Shown here piece after piece: positions 17,589 through 25,270 of a stretch of 64,000 nt of DNA. The position numbers and the translations under genes are program-made. The DNA comes from Streptomyces sp. 1331.2 (lineage in GTDB: Bacteria > Actinomycetota > Actinomycetes > Streptomycetales > Streptomycetaceae). The stretch spans positions 6,565,001 through 6,629,000 of the forward strand of contig NZ_OBMJ01000001.1 in NCBI RefSeq assembly GCF_900199205.1, written 5' to 3'. Position 1 is the first letter of the stretch. Every line of letters begins with the position of its first letter. The notes under the pieces are model-generated. The model was not told where the DNA came from. It saw only the letters and a program-made list of their open reading frames with translations, and searched no databases.

Positions 17589-18083
17589 ATGGCAAAGCAC
17601 GTGTCCCGGTGGATCGCCGCCGGCGCCGTCGCGGTGGCGACCACGCTCGGCGCCACCGCGCTCGCCTCGGCCGAGGGCACCCCCGCGGACAACTCCACCG
17701 CACCGCCCGCGGTCGAGGACTTCACCTACCCCGGCCCGGCCCCCTACAGCAACGTCAAGCTGCTGCGCGGCGACGGCCACATCCTGCTGTCGGACTGCGC
17801 CGTCGACGACCAGATCAAGGTCCTGAGCATGGACCTGCCCAACGAGAGCGGCAACCAGATCTGCTTCCGCGCCGCCACCAACACCGGCTACCTCGCCCTG
17901 GAAGTGCCGAACGTCATCCGGATCCGCACGGACGACTACGCAGTCAGCGCCAAACTCACCAGCGAAGGCGTCTCCCAGACCATCGACATCGCCAAGGGCC
18001 CCGGCGGCGCCAGCGTCGGGATCGGCAGCGGCACCGGCACCGGCAAGCCCGCAGCCCTCCTCGAACTGCGGATCATCGGCTGA
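17589..18083 (+). CDS. Small secreted protein, first of a tandem pair
   Basis: A 164-aa protein with a signal peptide of about 28 residues (...TALASA). The mature domain starts PAVEDFTYPG and contains VKLLRGDGHILLSDC, two cysteines about 33 residues apart, and a C-terminal beta-rich ending (ALLELRIIG). The ATG follows GAAGAGGA. The next gene encodes a clear paralogue sharing the AVEDF-x-YPG and RGDGHILL-x-DC motifs. The pattern suggests a small disulphide-bonded beta-sandwich that is exported. I do not recognise the family. Confidence 0.85.
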   Translation: MAKHVSRWIAAGAVAVATTLGATALASAEGTPADNSTAPPAVEDFTYPGPAPYSNVKLLRGDGHILLSDCAVDDQIKVLSMDLPNESGNQICFRAATNTGYLALEVPNVIRIRTDDYAVSAKLTSEGVSQTIDIAKGPGGASVGIGSGTGTGKPAALLELRIIG

Positions 18084-18122
18084 CCACCGCCGGCACCCGC
18101 TCACCCTCCCCCAGGAGCCCAG

Positions 18123-18641
18123 GTGACCCACAACCCCCCGCGCACGGCGAAGACGACCGGCCGCACCACCGCCCGCCGATGGACGGCCGCCCTCGCCGCG
18201 ACCACCGCAGCCCTCCTCGGCGCGACCGCACTCGCCGCGGCCGACACCACACCGCCCGCCGACAACTCCGCCGCACCCCCCGCCGTCGAAGACTTCAGCT
18301 ACCCCGGCGCCACAGCCATCACCCGCGTCAAACTCATACGCGGCGACGGACACATCCTGCTCGGCGACTGCGCCAAGCCCACCCAGATCCAGATCTGGAC
18401 CCGCGCCCCGGGCAACCCGGACAACAAGATCTGCTTCACCGCCGACGGCACCACAGGCTCACTCACCCTGCAACTGCCCGACGTATTCGCCCTCCAGACC
18501 ACCGGCCGCGCCATCCGGGCCGGCCTCACCGCCGGCACCGCCACCCAGACCCTCGACATCCCCAAGGACGGCTTCAAGGGCACCGGCGAAGGCACCGGCA
18601 GCGCCCCGACCAGCCTCGTCGAACTCACCGTCACCGGCTGA
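18123..18641 (+). CDS. Small secreted protein, second of a tandem pair
   Basis: A 172-aa paralogue of the preceding protein. The GTG at 18123 is preceded by AGGAG. Its N terminus is longer and Arg-rich (TAKTTGRTTARRWTAALAA), Tat-like but without a canonical twin-Arg motif, and is followed by the shared PAVEDFSYPG, RGDGHILLGDC and a second cysteine (KICFTADG). It lies 39 bp after its partner and 43 bp before a trypsin-fold gene, all on the same strand, so the three may be transcribed together. Function unknown. Confidence 0.83.
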   Translation: MTHNPPRTAKTTGRTTARRWTAALAATTAALLGATALAAADTTPPADNSAAPPAVEDFSYPGATAITRVKLIRGDGHILLGDCAKPTQIQIWTRAPGNPDNKICFTADGTTGSLTLQLPDVFALQTTGRAIRAGLTAGTATQTLDIPKDGFKGTGEGTGSAPTSLVELTVTG

Positions 18642-18684
18642 CACCGCTCCCCGCACCCCTCTCTCACCCCCGGGAACCCAACCC

Positions 18685-20427
18685 ATGCCTCGCAACTCCT
18701 CGCCCCGCCGCCGGGCCGGCGCACTGACCGCCGCTCTCGCGACCGGCGCACTGGCCACCTTCGCCACCTCCCCGGCCGGTGCCGTGGTCGGTGACGCTGC
18801 CGCCGACGGCTCCTACGCCTCGACCGCCCGGCTGGTGATCGGCGACAACCTGCGAGGCTGCACCGGTGCGCTGGTCGACCAGTACTGGGTGCTCACCGCC
18901 GCCTCCTGCTTCGCCGACGACCCGGCGCAGCCGCAGGCACTGGCCGCCGGTGCACCGAAGTGGAAGACCACCGCCACCGTCGGTAGCACGTCGGCTCAGG
19001 TGGTGGAGCTGGCGCCGCGTCAGGACCGGGACCTGGTGATGGCCCGCCTGGCGGCGCCGGTCTCCGGCGTCACCCCGCTGACGATCGCCACCACCGCACC
19101 GACCGCCGGGCAGACGCTGCGCGTCGCCGGGTTCGGGCGCACCAAGGACGAGTGGGTGCCGAACAAGCTGCACACCGGTGCCTTCTCGCTGGACACGGTG
19201 AGCGCGGCCGGGATCGGCATCACGGGCACGGGCGGTGCGGCGGTCTGCAAGGGCGACACCGGTGCTCCGGCGATCCGGGAGGCCGACGGCAAGGCCGAGC
19301 TGGTCGCAGTGGCCTCGCGGTCCTGGCAGGGCGGCTGCCTGGGCACCCCGGCCACCGAGACCCGCACCGGCGCCTACGGCACCCGGGTCGACGACCTCGG
19401 CGCCTGGATCGAGAAGGTCCGGCACAGCACCCCGTCCGGGACCGTGGTGACCGGCTCGCCGTTCACCGTCGCCGACCCGGTCAGCGGGCACCTGGTCACC
19501 TTCGTCCAGGACAGCAAGAACCACCTGTGGTCCGTCGACCCGCAGAACGAGGGCTGGAACGACCTGGGCGGCTACGCCGCCACCCGCCCCACCGCGATCG
19601 TCAACCCCGCCGACAACCACGTGATGGTGTACGTCAACGGGCCGGACAACAAGCTCTGGTCCTACGACCGCACCACCGGCAAGTGGACGGAGTTCATCCG
19701 CACCACCGCCGGTACGGTCCTCGCCCCGGACGCCGTGCCCCGTACGGTGGTCGACCCGGCCACCGGGCACCTGGTGACCTTCGTCCGCGACACGGCGCAC
19801 CACCTGTGGTCCGTCGACCCGCAGGGCGAGGGCTGGTACGACTACGGCCCGCTGGCCGCCACCGACCCCGTGCCGGTCGTCAACCCGAACGACGGACACA
19901 TCGTGGTGTACGTCAACGGGCCCGACAACAAGCTGAACTCGATCGACCGCCGGGGCGCCGGCCGGGTCGAGTTCGTCCCGACCGCCGCCGGCACGGTGCT
20001 GGCTGCCGACGCCGTTCCCTCGACGGTCGTCGACCCCGCCACCGGGCACTTCACCACCTTCGTCCGGGACACCGCCCACCACCTGTGGTCCGTCGACCCG
20101 TACGGGCCCGGCTGGCGCGACTGGGGCGGGATGGCCGCCACCGACCCGGTCGCGATCGCCGACCAGGGCGCCCGGAGGGCCGTGGTGTACGTGAACGGCC
20201 CGAACAACCGACTGAACTCGCTGGACTTCTCCACCGGGAAGTGGACCGAGTTCATCCTCACCCCGGCCGGCACCGCCCTGGCCGCCGACGCCGTCCCGCA
20301 GACCGTCGTGGACCCGGTCGGCAAGCACCTGGTCACCTTCGTGCGCGACGGCAACGGCACCCTGTGGTCCGTCGACCCGCAGGGCCCGGGCTGGGTCCGC
20401 TACCACGGCGGCCCCTCCGCGCCCTGA
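18685..20427 (+). CDS. Secreted trypsin-fold pseudoprotease with seven-bladed propeller
   Basis: A 580-aa protein: signal peptide (about 1-33), a chymotrypsin-like domain (about 35-250) and a PLL/tectonin-like beta-propeller. The protease domain keeps the fold landmarks (ADGSYASTARLVIGD, CTGALVDQYWVLTAASCF, CKGDTGAPAI, SRSWQGGC). The residue aligned with catalytic His57 is Ser74 (TAASC instead of TAAHC), and the nucleophile position is Thr192 (GDTGAP instead of GDSGGP). Asp116 remains. Normal serine-protease catalysis is therefore unlikely. Seven repeats of about 45 residues alternate between VTFVRDTAHHLWSVD-type and VVYVNGPDNKLNSID-type blades, predicting a seven-bladed propeller that may bind sugar. 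The next gene encodes a homologous N-terminal domain with a different propeller. Confidence 0.87.
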   Translation: MPRNSSPRRRAGALTAALATGALATFATSPAGAVVGDAAADGSYASTARLVIGDNLRGCTGALVDQYWVLTAASCFADDPAQPQALAAGAPKWKTTATVGSTSAQVVELAPRQDRDLVMARLAAPVSGVTPLTIATTAPTAGQTLRVAGFGRTKDEWVPNKLHTGAFSLDTVSAAGIGITGTGGAAVCKGDTGAPAIREADGKAELVAVASRSWQGGCLGTPATETRTGAYGTRVDDLGAWIEKVRHSTPSGTVVTGSPFTVADPVSGHLVTFVQDSKNHLWSVDPQNEGWNDLGGYAATRPTAIVNPADNHVMVYVNGPDNKLWSYDRTTGKWTEFIRTTAGTVLAPDAVPRTVVDPATGHLVTFVRDTAHHLWSVDPQGEGWYDYGPLAATDPVPVVNPNDGHIVVYVNGPDNKLNSIDRRGAGRVEFVPTAAGTVLAADAVPSTVVDPATGHFTTFVRDTAHHLWSVDPYGPGWRDWGGMAATDPVAIADQGARRAVVYVNGPNNRLNSLDFSTGKWTEFILTPAGTALAADAVPQTVVDPVGKHLVTFVRDGNGTLWSVDPQGPGWVRYHGGPSAP

Positions 20428-20512
20428 CCGGCATCCGGTCCACCCGGTCCATCCGATTCGCCCCCGGCATCCACGGGGCGCGACCGTCCCATACCTCCGA
20501 GGAGAGAACCCC

Positions 20513-22096
20513 ATGAACCGCGAGACCAAGCCCCGCAACCGACGGGCGGGGGTGCTGGTTGCGGCTGCGGCGACCAGTGCGCTGGCCACCTTCTCCGGCG
20601 CTCCGGCCGGTGCGGTGGTCGGTGACGCTGCGGCCGACGGCTCCTACGCCTCGACCGCACGCCTGACGATCGGCGACAACCTGCGGGCTTGCACCGGTGC
20701 CCTGGTGGACCGGTACTGGGTGGTCACGGCCGCGTCCTGCTTCGCCGACGACCCGGCGCAGCCGCAGGCAGTGGCCGCCGGTGCGCCGAAGTGGAAGACC
20801 ACCGCGACCATCGCGGGGAAGTCCGCCGAGGTCGCCGAGCTGGTGCCGCGTCAGGACCGTGACCTGGTGATGGCCCGGCTGACGGCGGCCGTGGACGGCG
20901 TGGCCCCGCTGGCGCTGGCCGGCACCGCACCGACCGCCGGGCAGACGCTGCGCGTCGCCGGGTTCGGGCGGACGAAGGACGAGTGGGCGCCGTTGAAGCT
21001 GCACACCGGCGCGTTCTCGCTGGACACGGTGAGCGCGACGGGCATCGGCACCACCGGCACCGGCGGCGCCGCGGTCTGCAAGGGCGACACCGGTGCCCCG
21101 GCGATCCGGGAGACCAACGGCAAGGCCGAGCTGGTCGCGGTGGCCTCCCGCTCCTGGCAGGGCGGCTGCCTGGGCACCCCGGCCACCGAGACCCGCACCG
21201 GCGCCTACAACAGCCGGGTCGACGACCTCGGCACCTGGGTGCAGCAGGTGAAGGCGTCGCGCCCCGGCAGCCGGCTGTTCGCGATCGGCGGTGACACCAA
21301 GATCTGGGGCAACGAAGGCTCGTACACCACGAACACCTGGGGCACCTTCGACGCCGTGCCGGACGGCAGCGGCATCCGCCAGGTCGCCGCCGTCACCATG
21401 GGCAGCACCGTACGCCTGTTCGCGGTCGGCAGCGACCAGCGGATCTGGACCACCAGCAAGGACGGCGTGAACGGCGCCTGGTCCACCTTCCAGCCGCTGC
21501 CCGACGCCGCCGGCATCCAGCAGCTGACCGCCGTCGCCATGGGCAACAAGGTCCGGCTGTTCGCGGTCGGCTCCGACCAGCGGATCTGGACCACCACCGG
21601 CGACTACACCGCCGGCACCTGGTCCACCTTCCAGGCGCTGCCCGGCGCCTCCGGGGTCAAGGAGGTGACCGCCACCGTCGTCGGCAACACGGTGCGGCTG
21701 TTCGCCATCGGCAGCGACCAGCGGATCTGGACCACCACCGGTGACTACACCGCGGGCGGCTGGTCCACCTTCGCGGTCATCCCCAGCAGCAGCATCCAGC
21801 ACATCGGCGCGACCACCGTCGGCAGCACCGTGCGGCTGTTCGCCATCGGCGGCGACCAGCAGATCTGGATCACCGACAGCACCGACAACGGCCCGTGGAG
21901 CGCTTTCGACGCCGTCCCCAACGCCAGTGGCGTCAAGCAGGTCGCCACCACCGCCATCGGCGACACCACCCGGGTGTTCGCCATCGGCAGCGACGACCGG
22001 ATCTGGACCGCCGACAAGAAGGCCGACGGCAGCTGGACCACCTTCTACCTCGTCCCCAGCAGCAGCATCCAGGGCATCGCCGCCACCACCAACTGA
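20513..22096 (+). CDS. Secreted trypsin-fold pseudoprotease with six-repeat propeller
   Basis: A 527-aa protein closely related to its upstream neighbour over the N-terminal 250 residues. It has the same substitutions: Ser75 in TAASC for the catalytic His and Thr193 in GDTGAP for the catalytic Ser. The C-terminal half is a different propeller of six repeats of about 50 residues with core VRLFAVGSDQRIWTT, each followed by a WSTFQALP-type strand. The ATG follows GAGGAG. The pair looks like a duplication in which the propeller has been exchanged. Such propellers usually bind carbohydrate or protein on surfaces; the ligand is unknown. Confidence 0.87.
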   Translation: MNRETKPRNRRAGVLVAAAATSALATFSGAPAGAVVGDAAADGSYASTARLTIGDNLRACTGALVDRYWVVTAASCFADDPAQPQAVAAGAPKWKTTATIAGKSAEVAELVPRQDRDLVMARLTAAVDGVAPLALAGTAPTAGQTLRVAGFGRTKDEWAPLKLHTGAFSLDTVSATGIGTTGTGGAAVCKGDTGAPAIRETNGKAELVAVASRSWQGGCLGTPATETRTGAYNSRVDDLGTWVQQVKASRPGSRLFAIGGDTKIWGNEGSYTTNTWGTFDAVPDGSGIRQVAAVTMGSTVRLFAVGSDQRIWTTSKDGVNGAWSTFQPLPDAAGIQQLTAVAMGNKVRLFAVGSDQRIWTTTGDYTAGTWSTFQALPGASGVKEVTATVVGNTVRLFAIGSDQRIWTTTGDYTAGGWSTFAVIPSSSIQHIGATTVGSTVRLFAIGGDQQIWITDSTDNGPWSAFDAVPNASGVKQVATTAIGDTTRVFAIGSDDRIWTADKKADGSWTTFYLVPSSSIQGIAATTN

Positions 22097-22186
22097 CGCA
22101 CCCTTCCCCGGGAGCGGGTCGGTACCGGAGCGCCGGGACCGGCCCGCCCTGGGGGTTCCCACGCTGATCAAGACCCCAACTCGGCA

Positions 22187-22236
22187 TCAAATCGCCTGCA
22201 GTAGGCTTGTGTTGGCGATTTGACCGTTGCTAGCGT
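22187..22236 (+). promoter_or_regulatory. Inverted repeat and leaderless promoter of the lanthipeptide synthetase
   Basis: TCAAATCGCC (22187-22196) and GGCGATTTGA (22214-22223) form a perfect 10-bp inverted repeat with a 17-nt centre. TTGTGT (22207-22212) and TAGCGT (22231-22236), 18 bp apart, make a plausible promoter whose start point would fall at about the GTG at 22243, predicting a leaderless message. The repeat spans the -35 box, so it could be an operator. Confidence 0.5.
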
Positions 22237-22242
22237 CGCCGT

Positions 22243-25041
22243 GTGACCCAGGCCTACCGGTCCGTTCTCGCGGAAGTCCTGACGCGAGCCGATCACGATG
22301 CCGGCTGGCGCGTCCGCCATGTCGAGCCGTGGTGGATGGTGACCCCACCGCGCCACCAACCGCGGCGCCAGGGATGGAAGTTGCACGTCTCGGCGACCGT
22401 GGTCTCGGCGCCGCAGGTGCTGGAGCGCGCCGGCCGGGTGCTCGTCGCGCACGGCTGTGCGTTCAAGTTCGCGGCCCGGCCGAAGGTCACCGCGGAGCTG
22501 ACCGGCACCCGGGCCGTACGGGCGCAGTCGGGCAAGTTCCTGACCGCCTACCCCGCCGATGACGACCAACTCCGGCTCGTCGCCGAGGAGTTGTCCGAGG
22601 CGACCGCCGGACTGCCCGGCCCCGCCATCCTCTCCGACCGCCGCCACCGCCCCGGCAGCCTGGTGCACTACCGCTACGGCTGCTTCGCGCGGCCCCGGCT
22701 GCTCAACGACGAGGGGTTCTACGAGGGCCGGCTGGTCGCGCCGGACGGCAGCCTCCACCCGGACGAGCGCAACCCCTGGTTCTCGCCGCCCCCGTGGGCC
22801 GAGGACCCGTTCGCCGCTGCGGAGCGGGTGCCCGCCGCGCCCCGGCGCGCGGGAGAGCCGCGCCGCAAGGGCGAGCCCGTCCTGCTGGCCGGACGGTACC
22901 TGGTCAAGGAGGCCATCCGGCACTCCAACCGCGGCGGCGTCTACCGCGCCGAGGACACCCGCAGCGGCGAGACCGTCCTGCTCAAGGAGGCCCGGCCGCA
23001 CGTCGGCGTCGACCCGCAGGGCCGGGACGCCAGGGACCGGCTGCGCTACGAGGCGGAGGTCCTGGACGGACTCGCTCCCCGGGGCGTCACCCCGCGGGTG
23101 CGGGAACTCTTCGAGGCCGGCGGTCACCTGTTCCTGGTCGAGGACCTGATCCCCGGCCGGAACCTCCAGCAGTGGACCGCCGAACACCTGGACCGGGGCG
23201 ACGGGCAGGTCCCCGTCGCCGCGGCGCGCACGCTCGCCCGCCGACTCGTCGGGCTGGTGGGGGAGTTGCACGCCGCCGGGCTCGTCCTGCGCGACCTCAA
23301 GCCCGGCAACGTCATCATGACCCCGCAGGACCGGCCGGTCCTGGTCGACCTCGAACTCGCCGTACGGTTCGGCGCCACCGCCCACCCGGCCGGCACCCGC
23401 GGCTTCACCGACCCCGGGTACCTGGACGGTCCGTCCGTGGAGCCCGTGGTCGGGCCGGTTCCCGCGCCCGGCCCGGAGGCGGACTGCTTCAGCCTCGGTG
23501 CGACCCTGCTGCACGCCGTCGCCGGCATCAGCCCGGTGCTCGCCGCGGACAGCGCACCGGCCCGCCCGGCCGGCGAACGGCTCGCCGCACTGCTCGCCGC
23601 CGCCGCTGCGGACCTGCCCGCGCTGCGCGCCCTGGCGCCCCTGATCACCGGGCTGACGGCGGAGATGCCGCGGCGCTGGACGGTGGCCAGGGCGGCGGCG
23701 TTCCTCGACGGCGAGGCGGCGCCGGCCGCGCCGGCCGCGCCCACCGTGCCCACCGCTGGGTACCCGGCCGCACCGCCGACCGCCTCGCGCGTGACCGCCG
23801 AGCGCCTGATCGAGGACGGCCTCGCCCACCTCGCCGCCACCATGGACACCGCCGCCGAATACCTCTGGCCCGCCCCGCGCTCCCTCCCGAACGGCGACCC
23901 CTGCAACGTGCAGCTCGGCGCCGCCGGTCTGCTCGCCGTGCTCGCCCGGGCCGTCCGCTGCGGGTACGAGGCCGCCCGGCCCGCGCTGCGCGAGGCCGCC
24001 GACTGGCTGGACGCCAGGCTCGCCGAGCCCGACCGGATCCTGCCCGGGCTCCACTTCGGCCGCTCCGGCACCGCCTGGGCCCTGCACGACGCGGCGACCA
24101 CCCTGGACGACTGCCGACTCGCCGACCGGGCCCTCGCCCTCGCCCTGCGCATCCCGCTCGCCTCGGGCAGCGCCGACGTGTGCCACGGCCTCGCCGGCGC
24201 CGGCCTGACCCAGCTCCACCTCTGGCGCCGCACCGACGACCGCCGCTTCGCCGACCGGGCCCGGGAGTGCGCGGACGGGCTGCTGCAGCTGCTGACGTCC
24301 GGCCAGTCCGGCCAGTCCGGCGGGTCCGGTCAGCCCCGTCGGTCCGGCGTGGACTGGCCGCTCGGCCCGCGGTACCGCGCCGAACTGGCCGGCTCCACCC
24401 ACTACGGCTTCGCCCACGGAGTCGCGGGCAACGCAGCCTTCCTGCTCGCCGCCGGCCGCGAACTGCGCCGGCCCGAACTGACCGGGATCGCACTCGGCGG
24501 CGGCGAAGCCCTGTGCGCGCTCACCGACTGGCGCGACGGCGCCGCGTACTGGCCCAAGGGCCCCGGCCGCACCGAACGCCCGGGCCTGAACTACTGGTGC
24601 CACGGTTCCTCGGGCATCGGCACCTTCCTGCTGCGGCTCTGGCAGGAGACCGGCGACCGGCGCCACCTCGCCCACGCCGAGGGCGCCGCGCTCGCCGTGC
24701 ACCGCGACCGCCACCGCCTCGGGCCCGGCAGCTGCCACGGGCTGGCCGGCAACGCCGAGCTGCTCCTCGACCTGGCCGCCGCCACCGGCGACGACCGCCA
24801 CCTCGCCCGCGCCGACGACCTCATCCAGGGCATCGCCCTGCGCGCCACGCTCCGCGACGGCCGCCACCTCGTCCCCGACGACACCCTGAGGGAGGTCACC
24901 GCCGCCTACAACGTCGGCTACGGCGGCGTGCTCGACCTCCTGCTCCGCCGCCTGCACGGCGGCCCCCGATCGTGGCTGGTCGACCGGCCGGCCGCGGACC
25001 CGCACCACCACCATCACCCGAGCCCCGGAGAGGGGGGATGA
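22243..25041 (+). CDS. Three-domain lanthionine synthetase (LanKC/LanL type)
   Basis: A 932-aa fused lanthipeptide synthetase: N-terminal phospho-Ser/Thr lyase-like domain (about 1-210), Ser/Thr kinase (about 220-490) and LanC-like cyclase (about 520-910). Kinase motifs are LLKEARP (Lys near 248), LRDLKPGNVIM (Asp351, Lys353, Asn356) and VDLELAV in place of DFG. The cyclase keeps all three zinc ligands, WCHGSSG (Cys786) and SCHGLAG (Cys831, His832), plus FAHGVAGN. Zinc ligands are a class IV (LanL) trait, since class III LanKC enzymes lack them, yet the adjacent precursor has a class III-type leader. The precursor gene overlaps the stop codon by 4 bp. The enzyme should phosphorylate and eliminate Ser/Thr and add Cys thiols. 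Confidence 0.93.
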   Translation: MTQAYRSVLAEVLTRADHDAGWRVRHVEPWWMVTPPRHQPRRQGWKLHVSATVVSAPQVLERAGRVLVAHGCAFKFAARPKVTAELTGTRAVRAQSGKFLTAYPADDDQLRLVAEELSEATAGLPGPAILSDRRHRPGSLVHYRYGCFARPRLLNDEGFYEGRLVAPDGSLHPDERNPWFSPPPWAEDPFAAAERVPAAPRRAGEPRRKGEPVLLAGRYLVKEAIRHSNRGGVYRAEDTRSGETVLLKEARPHVGVDPQGRDARDRLRYEAEVLDGLAPRGVTPRVRELFEAGGHLFLVEDLIPGRNLQQWTAEHLDRGDGQVPVAAARTLARRLVGLVGELHAAGLVLRDLKPGNVIMTPQDRPVLVDLELAVRFGATAHPAGTRGFTDPGYLDGPSVEPVVGPVPAPGPEADCFSLGATLLHAVAGISPVLAADSAPARPAGERLAALLAAAAADLPALRALAPLITGLTAEMPRRWTVARAAAFLDGEAAPAAPAAPTVPTAGYPAAPPTASRVTAERLIEDGLAHLAATMDTAAEYLWPAPRSLPNGDPCNVQLGAAGLLAVLARAVRCGYEAARPALREAADWLDARLAEPDRILPGLHFGRSGTAWALHDAATTLDDCRLADRALALALRIPLASGSADVCHGLAGAGLTQLHLWRRTDDRRFADRARECADGLLQLLTSGQSGQSGGSGQPRRSGVDWPLGPRYRAELAGSTHYGFAHGVAGNAAFLLAAGRELRRPELTGIALGGGEALCALTDWRDGAAYWPKGPGRTERPGLNYWCHGSSGIGTFLLRLWQETGDRRHLAHAEGAALAVHRDRHRLGPGSCHGLAGNAELLLDLAAATGDDRHLARADDLIQGIALRATLRDGRHLVPDDTLREVTAAYNVGYGGVLDLLLRRLHGGPRSWLVDRPAADPHHHHHPSPGEGG

Positions 25042-25175
25042 CCATGGAGAGCACCGTCCTGGAGCTGCAGGAGCTGCCCGAGACCGAGGAGCAGCCGCTG
25101 GAGCCGATGATGTGCTGCGACACCGGCCACCACAGCTACGAGCCGACCGACCTCTGTCTCGACCCGGTCGACTGA
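25038..25175 (+). CDS. Lanthipeptide precursor peptide
   Basis: A 45-aa peptide whose ATG overlaps the synthetase stop (ATGA) and follows GGAGAGGGGGG. The leader contains LELQEL at residues 8-13, the helix motif read by class III synthetases, then an acidic stretch (PETEEQPLEP). The core region holds MMCCDTGHHSYEPTDLCLDPVD in sum: Cys26, Cys27 and Cys40 with Thr29, Ser33 and Thr37 as possible donors. Ser33-x3-Thr37-x2-Cys40 is the reverse of the usual labionin spacing (S-x2-S-x3-C). The core is strongly acidic, with two His and no Lys or Arg, unlike typical cationic lantibiotics. A stable hairpin follows at 25190. Confidence 0.85.
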   Translation: MTMESTVLELQELPETEEQPLEPMMCCDTGHHSYEPTDLCLDPVD

Positions 25176-25189
25176 CGGCCCACCCCCGT

Positions 25190-25226
25190 GGTGCTGTGAG
25201 AGCCGCCACCGGCGCCTCACAGCACC
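25190..25226 (+). terminator. Hairpin after the precursor gene
   Basis: GGTGCTGTGAG (25190-25200) pairs perfectly with CTCACAGCACC (25216-25226) around a 15-nt loop, 14 bp after the precursor stop. A hairpin at this place in lanthipeptide operons often reduces read-through, so that precursor transcripts exceed those of the later genes; it may also protect the message end. Confidence 0.8.
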
Positions 25227-25260
25227 CGATCATCAGAGCACCCGATCATCAGAGCACCCC
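25221..25260 (+). repeat. Two and a half 16-bp tandem repeats before lanC
   Basis: AGCACCCGATCATCAG occurs at 25221-25236 and 25237-25252, followed by AGCACCCC. It contains GATC, overlaps the 3' arm of the hairpin and ends 10 bp before the LanC-like start. Confidence 0.8.
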
Positions 25261-25270
25261 TATCGACGGA

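Noticed and set aside
22168..25233. A 1021-codon minus-strand frame over the lanthionine synthetase
   Set aside because: It is composition-driven Gly/Ala/Arg-rich sequence opposite clear kinase and cyclase motifs, with no start signal.
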